Assembly: GCA_021234155.1 (NCBI GenBank)
Contig: JAJEKV010000096.1
Location: 938,010-1,002,009, forward strand
DNA from: Isoetes taiwanensis
Taxonomy: Eukaryota; Streptophyta; Lycopodiopsida; Isoetales; Isoetaceae
Direction: 5' to 3'
DNA: 64,000 bases
Of the stretch, positions 32,019-40,985 are shown piece by piece; position 1 is the stretch's first letter, and every line of letters begins with the position of its first letter. Made by a program: the position numbers and the translations under genes. Under the pieces are notes generated by a model, which worked only from the letters and a program-made list of their open reading frames with translations, was not told where the DNA came from and did no database searches.

Positions 32019-33644
32019 TTCCCCCTTCATGTTGTAGCCCCTGCACTGAATCATCTCGTTCAATGTTATGAATCTTGGTTCAGGTAAAGGTTTAGTCAGA
32101 AGATCAGCAAGCTGGTTCCCTGTGTTCACATATATTAATCTGATATATCTTTTGGCTACTACTTCTCTAATATAATGCAACTCCAGCTCTATATGCTTCG
32201 ATCTCTCATGCAGAACTGGATCCTTTGTCATGGCAATGCAGCTAGTATTGTCACATAACAATTCTGTTGGATTACTTTGGTCATAACCAAGTTCTAGCAT
32301 TAATCTTCTTTCCCAAACTATTTCCTTTGCTGCAAGAGTGGCTGACGCATACTCTGCTTCTGCACTTGGCATGGCTGTGCAGGTTTGTTTTTTACATATC
32401 CATGCTACTGGTGCTCCTCCCAAGAAGATTAGATACCCTGAAGTTGATTTTCTTTGATCGATGTCTCCAGCCCAATTTGCATCACAGTATGCATTTAGTT
32501 CTAAGTTTTCAGAACAGTAAGTTACACCAACATTTTGTGTCCCTTTTAGATATCTTAAAACCCGCTTGGCAGCAATCCAATGCTTCATTCCAGGATCATT
32601 CAAATACCTACTGAGCATATTGACAATATATGCTATGTCTGGTCTTGAACAGTTAGCTATATAAACAAGACATCCGACCAATGAACTGTATGGTATATTT
32701 CTCATTTGCATTCTCTCTTCTGTATTTTTCGGACACATCTTCTCAGACAATTTGTTTCCGGGAACAACAGGGGTTTTGCAAGTTTTACAATCTGTCATCC
32801 TGAACCTTTCAAGCATGGATTCTATTTGCTTCTTTTGAGTCAATCTTAGTCTTTTATTTTTCCTATCTCGTTGCACTTCTACTCCCAAGAATTTTTTTAG
32901 TTCTCCCAAGTCTGTCATCAGAAACTTCTTATTGAGAATCCTTTTGCAATGTTCCAGAACTTCAACTCCCTTTGAGACCATTATGTTATCATCAACATAA
33001 AGTGCAATAATGCACCATTCATCGCCAAGCTGGTACTTATATAAATTTCCATCATTCTTTAATTTCATAAAGCTTTGCTCCCTCAGGTAGTTATCAATGC
33101 ATTTATACCATTCTCTGGGAGATTGTTTCAGACCGTATACTGCCTTGTTCAGTTTCCAAACTTTATCATTCCCTTCTTCAAATCCTGGTGCTTGTTTCAT
33201 ATAAATTTCTTCTTCCAGATGTGCATTTAGAAAGGCAGTATTAACATCCATGTGATGGATTTCCAGGTCGCAAGCATTTGCCATTGCCAAGAGAATTCTA
33301 ATACTGTTCATTTTGACCAGAGGTGAAAACGTTTCTTCATAATCTTCCCCTCTTCTCTGAGAAAAACCTTGGGCAACAAGCCGAGCCTTATATTTGGGTG
33401 TAACTTCATCTGCTCCCGTTTTAATTTTGAAAAGCCACTTATTTCCAACAATATTTTTACCAACTGGCACATCCGTAAGTTCATAAGTTTCTGTTCTTTT
33501 AAAAGACGCCATTTCATCTTGCATGGCTTTCAACCACTGATCTCTTTCAGGTGATGCTAAGACTTCTGCATAATTCTTAGGAACATGATAATCTGAAAGG
33601 ATTAAGGTTTGAAATAGCGCATGCAGCTCACCTGAATCATGCAT
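32016..33644 (-). CDS. Third copia reverse transcriptase / RNase H, open frame
   Basis: An uninterrupted 542-codon frame. Blocks: PKNYAEVLASPERDQWLKAM, NKWLFKIKTGADEVTPKYKA, RGEDYEETFSPLVKMNS, EIHHMDVNTAFLNAHLEEEI, AVYGLKQSPREWYKC, the metal box IIALYVDDNIMVS, KFLMTDLGELKKFLGVEV, the RNase H segment AYCDANWAGDIDQRKSTSGY and AMPSAEAEYASATLAAKEIV. It is joined upstream to a linker that fuses with captured MATH-domain sequence at about 33785. The open frame suggests it is fairly young. Confidence 0.93.
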   Translation of the reverse strand: MHDSGELHALFQTLILSDYHVPKNYAEVLASPERDQWLKAMQDEMASFKRTETYELTDVPVGKNIVGNKWLFKIKTGADEVTPKYKARLVAQGFSQRRGEDYEETFSPLVKMNSIRILLAMANACDLEIHHMDVNTAFLNAHLEEEIYMKQAPGFEEGNDKVWKLNKAVYGLKQSPREWYKCIDNYLREQSFMKLKNDGNLYKYQLGDEWCIIALYVDDNIMVSKGVEVLEHCKRILNKKFLMTDLGELKKFLGVEVQRDRKNKRLRLTQKKQIESMLERFRMTDCKTCKTPVVPGNKLSEKMCPKNTEERMQMRNIPYSSLVGCLVYIANCSRPDIAYIVNMLSRYLNDPGMKHWIAAKRVLRYLKGTQNVGVTYCSENLELNAYCDANWAGDIDQRKSTSGYLIFLGGAPVAWICKKQTCTAMPSAEAEYASATLAAKEIVWERRLMLELGYDQSNPTELLCDNTSCIAMTKDPVLHERSKHIELELHYIREVVAKRYIRLIYVNTGNQLADLLTKPLPEPRFITLNEMIQCRGYNMKGE

Positions 33645-33784
33645 GAGTCTTCTACTTCTTCCTTGTTCATCACATCCATAATCTTCGTCCCCAATACCAG
33701 CATATTCTTGAAGTTTTTGAACCTCAGTTTTCCTCTTTCTCTTAGGTGGCTCTACTCTCTCTGGTTCAGGTTGATAAATCAGAT

Positions 33785-34317
33785 GTCTCCATAGCAGTCC
33801 TTCTAAAGAAACGTTTGTAACCCCTGCACATTAAATAAAAACTCAACGTAAATGAGACAATTACAGGCATCATCAACACTTTACCTAAAGGATTGTTAGA
33901 GGCTCACCACATACTGCCTCTATATTTCAGAGTGTAAGGGCCGCTTTCTAAAGAGCGATCAAAATGGCTATGAACCTTATGTTTTCCTTTCCCGCTTTGG
34001 TCTAAAAGAGTAAGCTCAAAAAGCGCCCTCACATCTGTGCCCTCACTGGCAAGGGCTATAAAAACTGAAACATATAAAGAATTATCTTCAGCATTTTTGC
34101 CATCTCGATAAAAGTAGATCGCCCATTGAAAACCTGCAACTGTAAAGGTTTCGCTTGCTATATATTTCCCAACACCCATTCCTTTAACCAAGGAATATCC
34201 ATTAATTGTAAGATGATGAGACCCATTTACAGTCTCTGTCACAGAACTGGACTCGCTTCACTAGAAAGCTTAGAAGATGCCCGAACCCTGGATGTACTGC
34301 CTGCGATTTGCAACGCC
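33785..34317 (-). pseudogene. MATH-domain (BPM-type MATH-BTB) gene fragment with its intron
   Basis: BPM proteins are adaptors that bring substrates to cullin-3 ubiquitin ligases through an N-terminal MATH domain. Exon 1 starts at an ATG near 34317 (MALQIAGSTSRVRASSKL), continues after a one-base frameshift with [40 protein letters not shown] and [20 protein letters not shown], and ends YRGSMW at 33904. An intron of about 68 bp with GT-AG ends follows, then exon 2 reads YKRFFRRTAMETSDL before breaking into copia sequence. The BTB domain is absent. The intron lies in the same orientation as the copia, so the fragment entered as DNA rather than through a spliced copia transcript. Confidence 0.87.
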
Positions 34318-34735
34318 ATATTTGTCGTTACATTAAACAGGAAAGTCGGGATTGCTATTTGTTATTGCATATTTTCCATTGTTTTTGGCATCGAAGCTTG
34401 AAACAGAAGGGGAAACCCAAAGATGCTGCACAACAATTCTATGAATTACTATGCCATAAAGCACCACAATTTCTACAATTAACTCCTGAGTGAACCATAA
34501 ATGGAAGTTACCTGGTGAGAGCGTAGTCCTTGAAACCAGTAAACAAGCACCGTGCTTCAAGGGTCCCTATGCATCCACGCAGGCGAGGCTCCCCACCATT
34601 TCTGCACATTCTGTTCAAACTCATTAGCATCAATGATATTTGCATAGTTATTATCTGAGTCTTCCATGTCACTTATATCAAACGTGACCGCGTTTTCTGG
34701 CTGCAAATTTAGTGACCACCTCTATTTTTACCTAC
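34318..34735 (-). other. Foreign segment upstream of the MATH fragment, unidentified
   Basis: It may be the 5' flank of the captured BPM gene. On the minus strand a frame reads FDISDMEDSDNNYANIIDAN then FEQNVQKWWGASPAWM, preceded by an acceptor-like TTTGCAG; I do not recognise it, and it could be the acidic linker of the copia polyprotein or an exon of another gene. Confidence 0.35.
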
Positions 34736-36045
34736 TCATCCTGGGTATTTATTTTTGGAATGACTTTATAGTATTGATCCTCATCAAAAGTGACGTCTCT
34801 GCTTATCAATACCTTCCTTTTCTTAGGATCATAAAGCCGGTATGCCTTTGATTGTGTGTCATACCCAACCAGATAGGCTATATAAGCTCTGTCATCAAGT
34901 TTTCCCCTCAATTCTTCTGGCACATACACAAAGGCTAAACAGCCATAGGCCTTCAATCTGTCATAATCTGGTTTTTTTCTAGACCAGAGGAAATTAGGCA
35001 GGCCAGAATATTTAAGCATGCTCCTAACAGCATTTAGAATTGTCCGGTTCTTTCTTTCGGCGATACCATTTTGCTGAGGTGAGAATCTACAAGTCAATTG
35101 TCTTCGAATCCCTTTGTTAATGCAATATTCTTTAAACTTACCTGAGATATACTCTCCGCCTCTATCTGACCTCAGGCATTTAATCTTCCTTCCCGTTTCT
35201 AATTCTACTGTATTTGCAAATGCTTTGAAAGCTTCAAACGCTAAATCCTTAGATTTCATGCAATAAACTTTTGTTTTTCTACTAAAATCGTCAATGAACG
35301 TCATGAAGTATTTGTTACCTGATAAGCTGGTGATGTTCAGTGGGCCACACAAATCAGTGTGTACAAGATCCAGTACCCCTTTAGCTCTCTTGTCCGACCT
35401 TTTGAACGGAAGTCTACTGTGCTTTCCTAGTATGCATCCCGCACACTTACAGTTAGCACTTTCAGAGTTTTGGGCAGCAATGATACCCTTTTTAATAAGC
35501 AGTTCAACTGTTTTAAAGTTTACATGACATAATCTTTCATGCCAAGTTTTGATAGAAGGACAAGTTATAACATTTACACTCGGCAGATAGTGCTCAAGAT
35601 TTAACCCAAACAGGTTGCCAACCCTCTTTCCAATAAAGACGATTTTATTATTCAAGAACACATTACATTGAAGTTTTTCAAACACCACCTTGTATCCAAG
35701 GTCAACAAGCTGACACACCGAAATCAAATTCCTGAATAGCCCAGGAACACACAACACATCTCTTAATTTGACTACTTTCCCTTCCAAATCGTACAACTCA
35801 AGCATCCCTGAATCTTCTATCTCTTGCAGATCACTATTTCCGAGTTGCACAAATCCTTCTCCACAGCCTTTGCATTCCTTAAGAATTTCCGAAGAACATG
35901 TTACTGTCCTTTCAACTCCTGAATCTAAAATCATGATCTTGTTGTCAACATTCCTTTGATTTAATGCACATAAATCAAATTTACATACCTCTTCGTCTTC
36001 ATTTTTCTCATCTTCATCCCCTCTCAGGATTTGTTTTTGCAGCAT
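34732..36045 (-). CDS. Third copia protease-integrase
   Basis: Open for 437 codons. The protease box reads MILDSGVERTVTC, with the usual DSGA changed to DSGV. The HHCC finger is TWHERLCHVNFKTVELL to CKCAGCILGKH; the DDE core shows VHTDLCGPLNITSL, FIDDFSRKTKVY and LRSDRGGEYISGKFKEY; then FSPQQNGIAERKNRTI. It overlaps the gag frame; the two are offset at a GGGG run near 36022, which may be a natural frameshift site or decay. Confidence 0.9.
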   Translation of the reverse strand: MLQKQILRGDEDEKNEDEEVCKFDLCALNQRNVDNKIMILDSGVERTVTCSSEILKECKGCGEGFVQLGNSDLQEIEDSGMLELYDLEGKVVKLRDVLCVPGLFRNLISVCQLVDLGYKVVFEKLQCNVFLNNKIVFIGKRVGNLFGLNLEHYLPSVNVITCPSIKTWHERLCHVNFKTVELLIKKGIIAAQNSESANCKCAGCILGKHSRLPFKRSDKRAKGVLDLVHTDLCGPLNITSLSGNKYFMTFIDDFSRKTKVYCMKSKDLAFEAFKAFANTVELETGRKIKCLRSDRGGEYISGKFKEYCINKGIRRQLTCRFSPQQNGIAERKNRTILNAVRSMLKYSGLPNFLWSRKKPDYDRLKAYGCLAFVYVPEELRGKLDDRAYIAYLVGYDTQSKAYRLYDPKKRKVLISRDVTFDEDQYYKVIPKINTQDE

Positions 36046-36650
36046 TTCTGCCCTTGTTTACATAGTCTCCTCGTGACCCTGCATTTTTTCCTCTACCCCT
36101 GCCCTTACTTACAGTCCCTTTTGGGCTTGAGCAATTAACAACCAAGTGCCCTTTTCCTTCACAGTTATAGCAAATGATTTCTTTACCACGCTTTGGGCAT
36201 TCATTCTTCAAATGGCCATAGCTGTCACAGTGATAGCAGGGCCCTATTTTGCTTTTGTTTGCACCACTTTTGTTTTTTCCTTTGTATTTTCCCATATACA
36301 ATACCTCAGATGTCTGATCATCATCAACAACTCCAGCTCCTTGCTGGAACTCTGTCCTTACCATCTGAATAGCGTGATCCTTAGATCTGGCCACATTTCT
36401 AAGCAAAGTAGCTAGATAAGCATTATGAGAGACAGATCTGGCAATTGCTAAGATCTGATACTCTTCGTTGAGAATAATTCCTGCTCCTTCAAGATCTGCA
36501 ATGATAGAATCAAATTTCTCAAAAAATTCTGTTAGTTCATCCTTATCATGCAGCTTTAACCTCTTTAATTGCTTTTCCAACACGTCTATCTGAGAGGAAG
36601 ATTTTGCCTCATAAGAAAAGGTACCGTACGCATTTTTAGGCACTTTAGCC
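36014..36650 (-). pseudogene. Third copia gag, C-terminal part
   Basis: Reads LEKQLKRLKLHDKDELTEFF, then two CCHC knuckles, CYHCDSYGHLKNEC and CYNCEGKGHLVVNC, and a glycine/arginine tail. The N-terminal part is missing; upstream of about 36650 the sequence belongs to the hAT transposase on the other strand. Confidence 0.87.
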
Positions 36651-38515
36651 CTGACTTGACAATGTTGAGGCCTAGTAAAACCAGATTTGGAGTTATATTT
36701 ATTGTGATTCAACGTTTGCTGAAATTGGAGGCTAGGTTGCAACAAACAGTAGTTTCATATTTTTGGAATAATTGGAATGATAGCAAGACTGCTGATGCAA
36801 AAACAGTCCAAAAATATATTCTAGATCCTGCTACATTTCCTTCCTTTGCCCTTGTAGTTCAAGTAATGGAGCCACTCTATCGCGTATTACGTTTGACTGA
36901 TATAGAGGGTTGCACTATTGGCCTATTGTATGAATTCATGGACAGGTGTGAAAAGGTGCTAAAGGATGGACAAAATTCTGATATAGATAACAGTGACAAG
37001 TAAGTGGAATTTTCAGTTTTACAAATATCTTACATTTTTTATTTCAGACCTATGGCTATCAGTTTTACAATATCTAAAATTTCTGATTTTTAGCTTTACA
37101 AGTATGTGAAATTTCTGATTTTTTGTTTTACGCAAATATGAAAATTCTGATTTCAATCTAGCTTTAAAATATTCTATGTTTTCTTTTGCGGATATGGTCA
37201 AGTATTGAATTTGTTTGACATACGTTGGACATGGTTCAAAAACCAATCCATATTGTTTAAGATCTCCTCCATCCTTTATGGAGACGTGGAAGCACAATCG
37301 TTCCTCCCGCTCTAATGGAAGGTATGATACAAATTACATTAGCGCAGTGTTCAACGTGGGCGAGAGTGCTATATTGTTGGAACAGTTCGATGCTTTTAAA
37401 TAATAATGCTTCATCCATGTTTATGTCTCCTTTGGCACAAACGAAAAATTATCAAGCTTAAGCCTGTTTCATGGTGGGAGCATTTTGGAGGTCATACACC
37501 TGAATTGCAATGGCTGGCCCTTCGAAAAGCTATCACGGGTTAGTGTAATAGTTTGTTATGAATTACACTACGTTTGTTTATTGTTGACATAATTTAAAAG
37601 CATGCACTTTGGTATCATGTTCACCTATTTACTTAATATTTTAGGATTGCTCATCGGGTGCATGTGAGAGGAACTGGAGTCGCATGCTCTTTGCGCATAC
37701 CAAAAAAAGAAACCAACTAAAACCCGCTCAACTAGAGCGTCTAGTTTTATAAGGGAAAATCTAAGATTGATGCACAAATTTGAGACAAGGGGAAAATCAA
37801 AGAAACAGGTTCTTTAATTTTATTCTAGTTTATTCTTCAAATTTCTTTCACATTCTTGAAGTTACTTCATTTCATTCTTTGAAATTTCTCTTTAAGGTTT
37901 TTCAATAGATTCTTTTAATGTTGCAATCTCATCATATGACTTCTTCAAGTTCACATCAATGGTTGGAAATACATTCTTTTATATGCGGGTGAATCCCTTG
38001 GAGTTGACAAGGACCGACCCATCAAATATTACTCCTGCCCTCGCTGAAATATTATCCGAGAAGGAACGAGAATTGGTTAGAAAGTTTTTTTGAAGAAAGC
38101 ACAAGTACAAAGCGGGTAACTAGGAGCCGTGAGTAGAATGGCAGCATAAGTACTTCTGCTGCAAGGTCACGCAGAGGATCACAAAGACGAAGAGGTAGAA
38201 GGGGAAGGGGGCGAGGAAGAGCAATAGAGGAAGAGGAAGAGTGGCCAGGAGTATCAACTAGAAGGGGAAGGGGACGCGGAAGGGGTGCGGTAGAAGTGTT
38301 AGTAGAAGGGGAAGGAACATCAACTAGAAGGATAGCTAGACGAGGAAGGACTACGGAAGTGGTAGGGGAAGAGGAGTTTGAAGATGAGGAAGAGGATGGG
38401 GAGGAGGAGGAATATGTGGAGGAGCTCGAGGGGCTAGAGGAGGAGGGGGATGAGGAGATGGAAGATGAGAATACTAGTTCAACGTCCGAGGAAAGTTCTT
38501 CACGAGAGCAATGAA
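36640..38515 (+). pseudogene. hAT-superfamily transposase, C-terminal half, multi-exon
   Basis: hAT transposases are cut-and-paste DNA transposon enzymes. Matching blocks in order: LRPSKTRFGVIFIVIQRLL and VSYFWNNWNDSKTADAK (36640-36800), VVQVMEPLYRVLRLTDIEGC (to 36930), a frame near 37210 with NLFDIRWTWFKNQS, then KPVSWWEHFGGHTPELQWLA (to 37538), and after an intron (37539-37644) the dimerisation motif DCSSGACERNWSRMLFAHTK (37645-37790). An acidic and arginine-rich tail at 38120-38515 ends EESSSREQ. The N-terminal half with BED finger and first catalytic residue is missing, cut at the copia junction. Stops and a phase mismatch at the last intron indicate a pseudogene. Confidence 0.85.
37030..37180. 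repeat. Repeats of an AAATTCTGATTTT phrase in hAT intron
   Basis: AAAATTTCTGATTTTTAGCTTTA and variants recur about every 35-45 bp. The same phrase recurs at 38575-38695, beyond the end of the transposase. These could be subterminal repeats of the hAT element, though their presence in an intron is odd. Confidence 0.6.
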
Positions 38516-38574
38516 GACAATCTTTTTGGTAAGTAAAACTCATTTTTTTGTTATTAGTCTATTATATGTGCTTG

Positions 38575-38700
38575 TAAAATATAAAATTCTGATTTTAACT
38601 TGTAAAATGTAAAGCACAAATTCTGATTTTAACTTGTAATGTAAAATACAACTTTGATTTCAGCTTGTAAATGAAATATAAATTCTGATTTTAAACCCTA
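38575..38700. repeat. Second cluster of the AAATTCTGATTTT phrase
   Basis: Four copies of AAATTCTGATTTTAACTTGT-like sequence in tandem at 30-45 bp spacing. Confidence 0.65.
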
Positions 38701-39410
38701 TTGCTTGCGGGTGATATGGCGAGAGAGGGAAATTAGACACGGTTAAAATGTGGTTTTTTCCAAAGGGCACTCTCATGTTTTGCTGATTTAAACATCATTA
38801 TATGACCAGTTGTAAAATGGTCATTGACCGGTGATACCTATGTAACATTGGTCTTTATGACAAATATAATGCAATAGAATAAAGCAAATACATGCATTTG
38901 GTAGATGCATGCAATTATAAGTTTATAACAGAGGCTTTGTAATAGGCTGATCCAAAGTTGTGGAAGCAAGCTGGTCGGAAAATCCAAAGATATAAGTGAA
39001 TTCGGGTATGCAAAAGTTTCACTTGTCATATATTTTTTCTCTTCCATTTTATTTCAATCATTTCTTTATTTCTTCAATTAAGTGAAGAGGACATTGAAGA
39101 GCAAATTTTGTTCTTCATTGCATAAAGAAATTCAGATGGAGAGGCATGGAGATGCGTAAATGACCTTGACGAGTAAGGTCTAAAATATAATATATCCGCT
39201 ATGAAGGCTGAATTGTAGAATTGTGTATGAGCTCTTGCCATTATGCATGTAATAACAAATTACTGCTGGTCAATCAATCATAATGAGACAAAATGTTCAA
39301 ATAGTTACCAAAATGTTCAAATAGTTACCTAGAAAGCTAATTGAACTACTAAAACCAAAAAGAAAATAAGAAACTACCAAAATTATGTATATAATAACGA
39401 ATATTGGACA
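38701..39410. other. No gene seen
   Basis: AT-rich; nothing recognised. Confidence 0.4.
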
Positions 39411-39600
39411 AGTTAGAAGTACTTTACGTATTTAACGTATTGTATGCGTCTTACGCGACGTTATAGGTACAATTTTCGTACTTTTAACGCACCTAAAAAA
39501 AAATTTCGTGACGTTAAAATGGACCCGAAGTACTTTATGAGGTACAAGACGTAAAGTACTTTACGCGTCGAGTACCTGCACGATGCGTTACGTCACGCAC
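39411..39600. repeat. CpG-rich repetitive block
   Basis: The phrase AAGTACTTTA with a following CG dinucleotide occurs three times (about 39417, 39528 and 39555) among many ACG/CGT motifs, strikingly CpG-rich in an AT-rich surrounding. It resembles the GACGT-rich core of the TIR element at 16.93-17.03 kb in style only. Confidence 0.5.
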
Positions 39601-39911
39601 AAACCGAACCTGTTCCTAATGATTTTGGTACCATGCTCGTTTCTTAAACTTTACTGAACTTTAATGCTTGATAAGACTTAAATCATGTGAATCTTTGCAT
39701 CCTCTTTTGCTTGTCTGCATTCAATATCAAACCATTTGCCTATTATCCAATTGGAGGTACTAATTTTTGTTGTGCAAAAAAAAAATTTGAATCACATCCA
39801 CAATTAGAGTCATAAGAACTTTCTGCATTTCATTCAAGGTCCTAGATATTGGAGCATCATCTACAATTACTGAGCCCTCAGTAGTCATTATCTCCGTTTG
39901 TCTAGTATCAT

Positions 39912-40060
39912 CATTACTGCAAAGGTTTTTCCCTTGAAAACCTTTCGAGGCAGGGGTTTTTTAATCCTAGTAGTAATGATTGTACTAGCCCATTGTATGG
40001 GTCCCATGACCTATTGGTCTCCGTGGACGTTAAAAGAACTATTCTATTCTATTCTATTCT
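39912..40060 (+). mobile_element. LINE 3' end fragment with (ATTCT)n tail
   Basis: It matches the last 150 bp of the plus-strand LINE at 46333-46481, including GGTTTTTCCC..GAAAACC, GGGTCCCAT and a terminal ATTCT microsatellite. A severely 5'-truncated copy of the same family. Confidence 0.85.
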
Positions 40061-40301
40061 TGTACAATAGTTTCAGCCTTGCAGGAGGAACATAAGCACA
40101 ATGTTTCTATGACTAGTTTGTCTTCAATGAGGTCTCAATAAGGAAACGATCAAAATCTAGATTTCTATCCAAGATTCTGAAGTTTGCAACTTTATATAAT
40201 GCTTCAGGGTCTCCAAACAAATAAACTGTTGTACTAATACCGTTCAACTGATGGGTAAAGGAATGCTAGGGTGTCTAAAAAAAATGCCCTTATATTATAT
40301 A

Positions 40302-40335
40302 CTAGAAAAAGTGCCCAGCATGGCTGGGCTTTTTG
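40302..40335 (-). mobile_element. Helitron-type 3' terminus
   Basis: Hairpin GCCCAGCCATGCTGGGC, then ACTTTTTCTAG and T on the minus strand. Fourth member of the set. The element would extend into the L1 region to the right. Confidence 0.55.
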
Positions 40336-40985
40336 TCAGGCATAAATTTAAAACAAATAAAAATTATGGATTTATTGGGAAACTATTAAAACGGAGAATT
40401 TTTTTTTTTTTTATTTTATTTTATTTTTTGTAGAAACGGCAGTGATATTATATTACATGTAAATACATAGTAATACAAAAGGACAGGGGGGAACCCTGTT
40501 ATAAAGGCCAAATTGAAAAATTGGCCTTGACACTCCCAAGGAGGATAATTATCTAAATTCAAACACTGATTAAAGGTTTTTAGGAATAACAGAATCAAAA
40601 TTATAAAAACATTAAGTTTCAACTGTTCTGTTAACTCCTGCTAGTGTGATGAAACTTCAGTCTTCTGTGACTCCGTCCAAGGATATGATTGCCGAAGTGT
40701 GAATAATATATTTGAACAGCAGGTAGTCAAACTCCACTGCTCCATAAGCAGAGGAATCCAGAATGTGGAGGATCCACGATTCCCGGGCCCCTATAGAGAT
40801 TTGAAGCTTCTCCTCGAAATAAGGCTTGATTTCCTGTTTAAAGAGCCAGATTACCTTCATCTTTCAATATCTGCTGAAAATTTCGGATCATGATCGTTTC
40901 TGTTTTGACCCATTGCAGAGCTGCCAACACCTCCTGATGAGACATGGGTCAAGTATCCTCCGGGACCTCTCTGGCATGGCCGCCC

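Larger units (their letters stand above)
32016..36650 (-). mobile_element. Third Ty1/copia element, 5'-truncated, carrying a host gene fragment
   Basis: Minus-strand order: gag (to 36014), protease and integrase (36045-34732), a foreign segment with MATH-domain exons (about 33780-34735), then reverse transcriptase/RNase H (33644-32016). The 5' LTR and gag start are missing; the element ends abruptly at about 36650 against a hAT transposase fragment on the opposite strand. Confidence 0.88.

Noticed and set aside
38052-38543. Serine-rich 163-codon frame on the minus strand
   Set aside because: Antisense of the acidic GAGGAA-rich tail of the hAT transposase; composition artefact.
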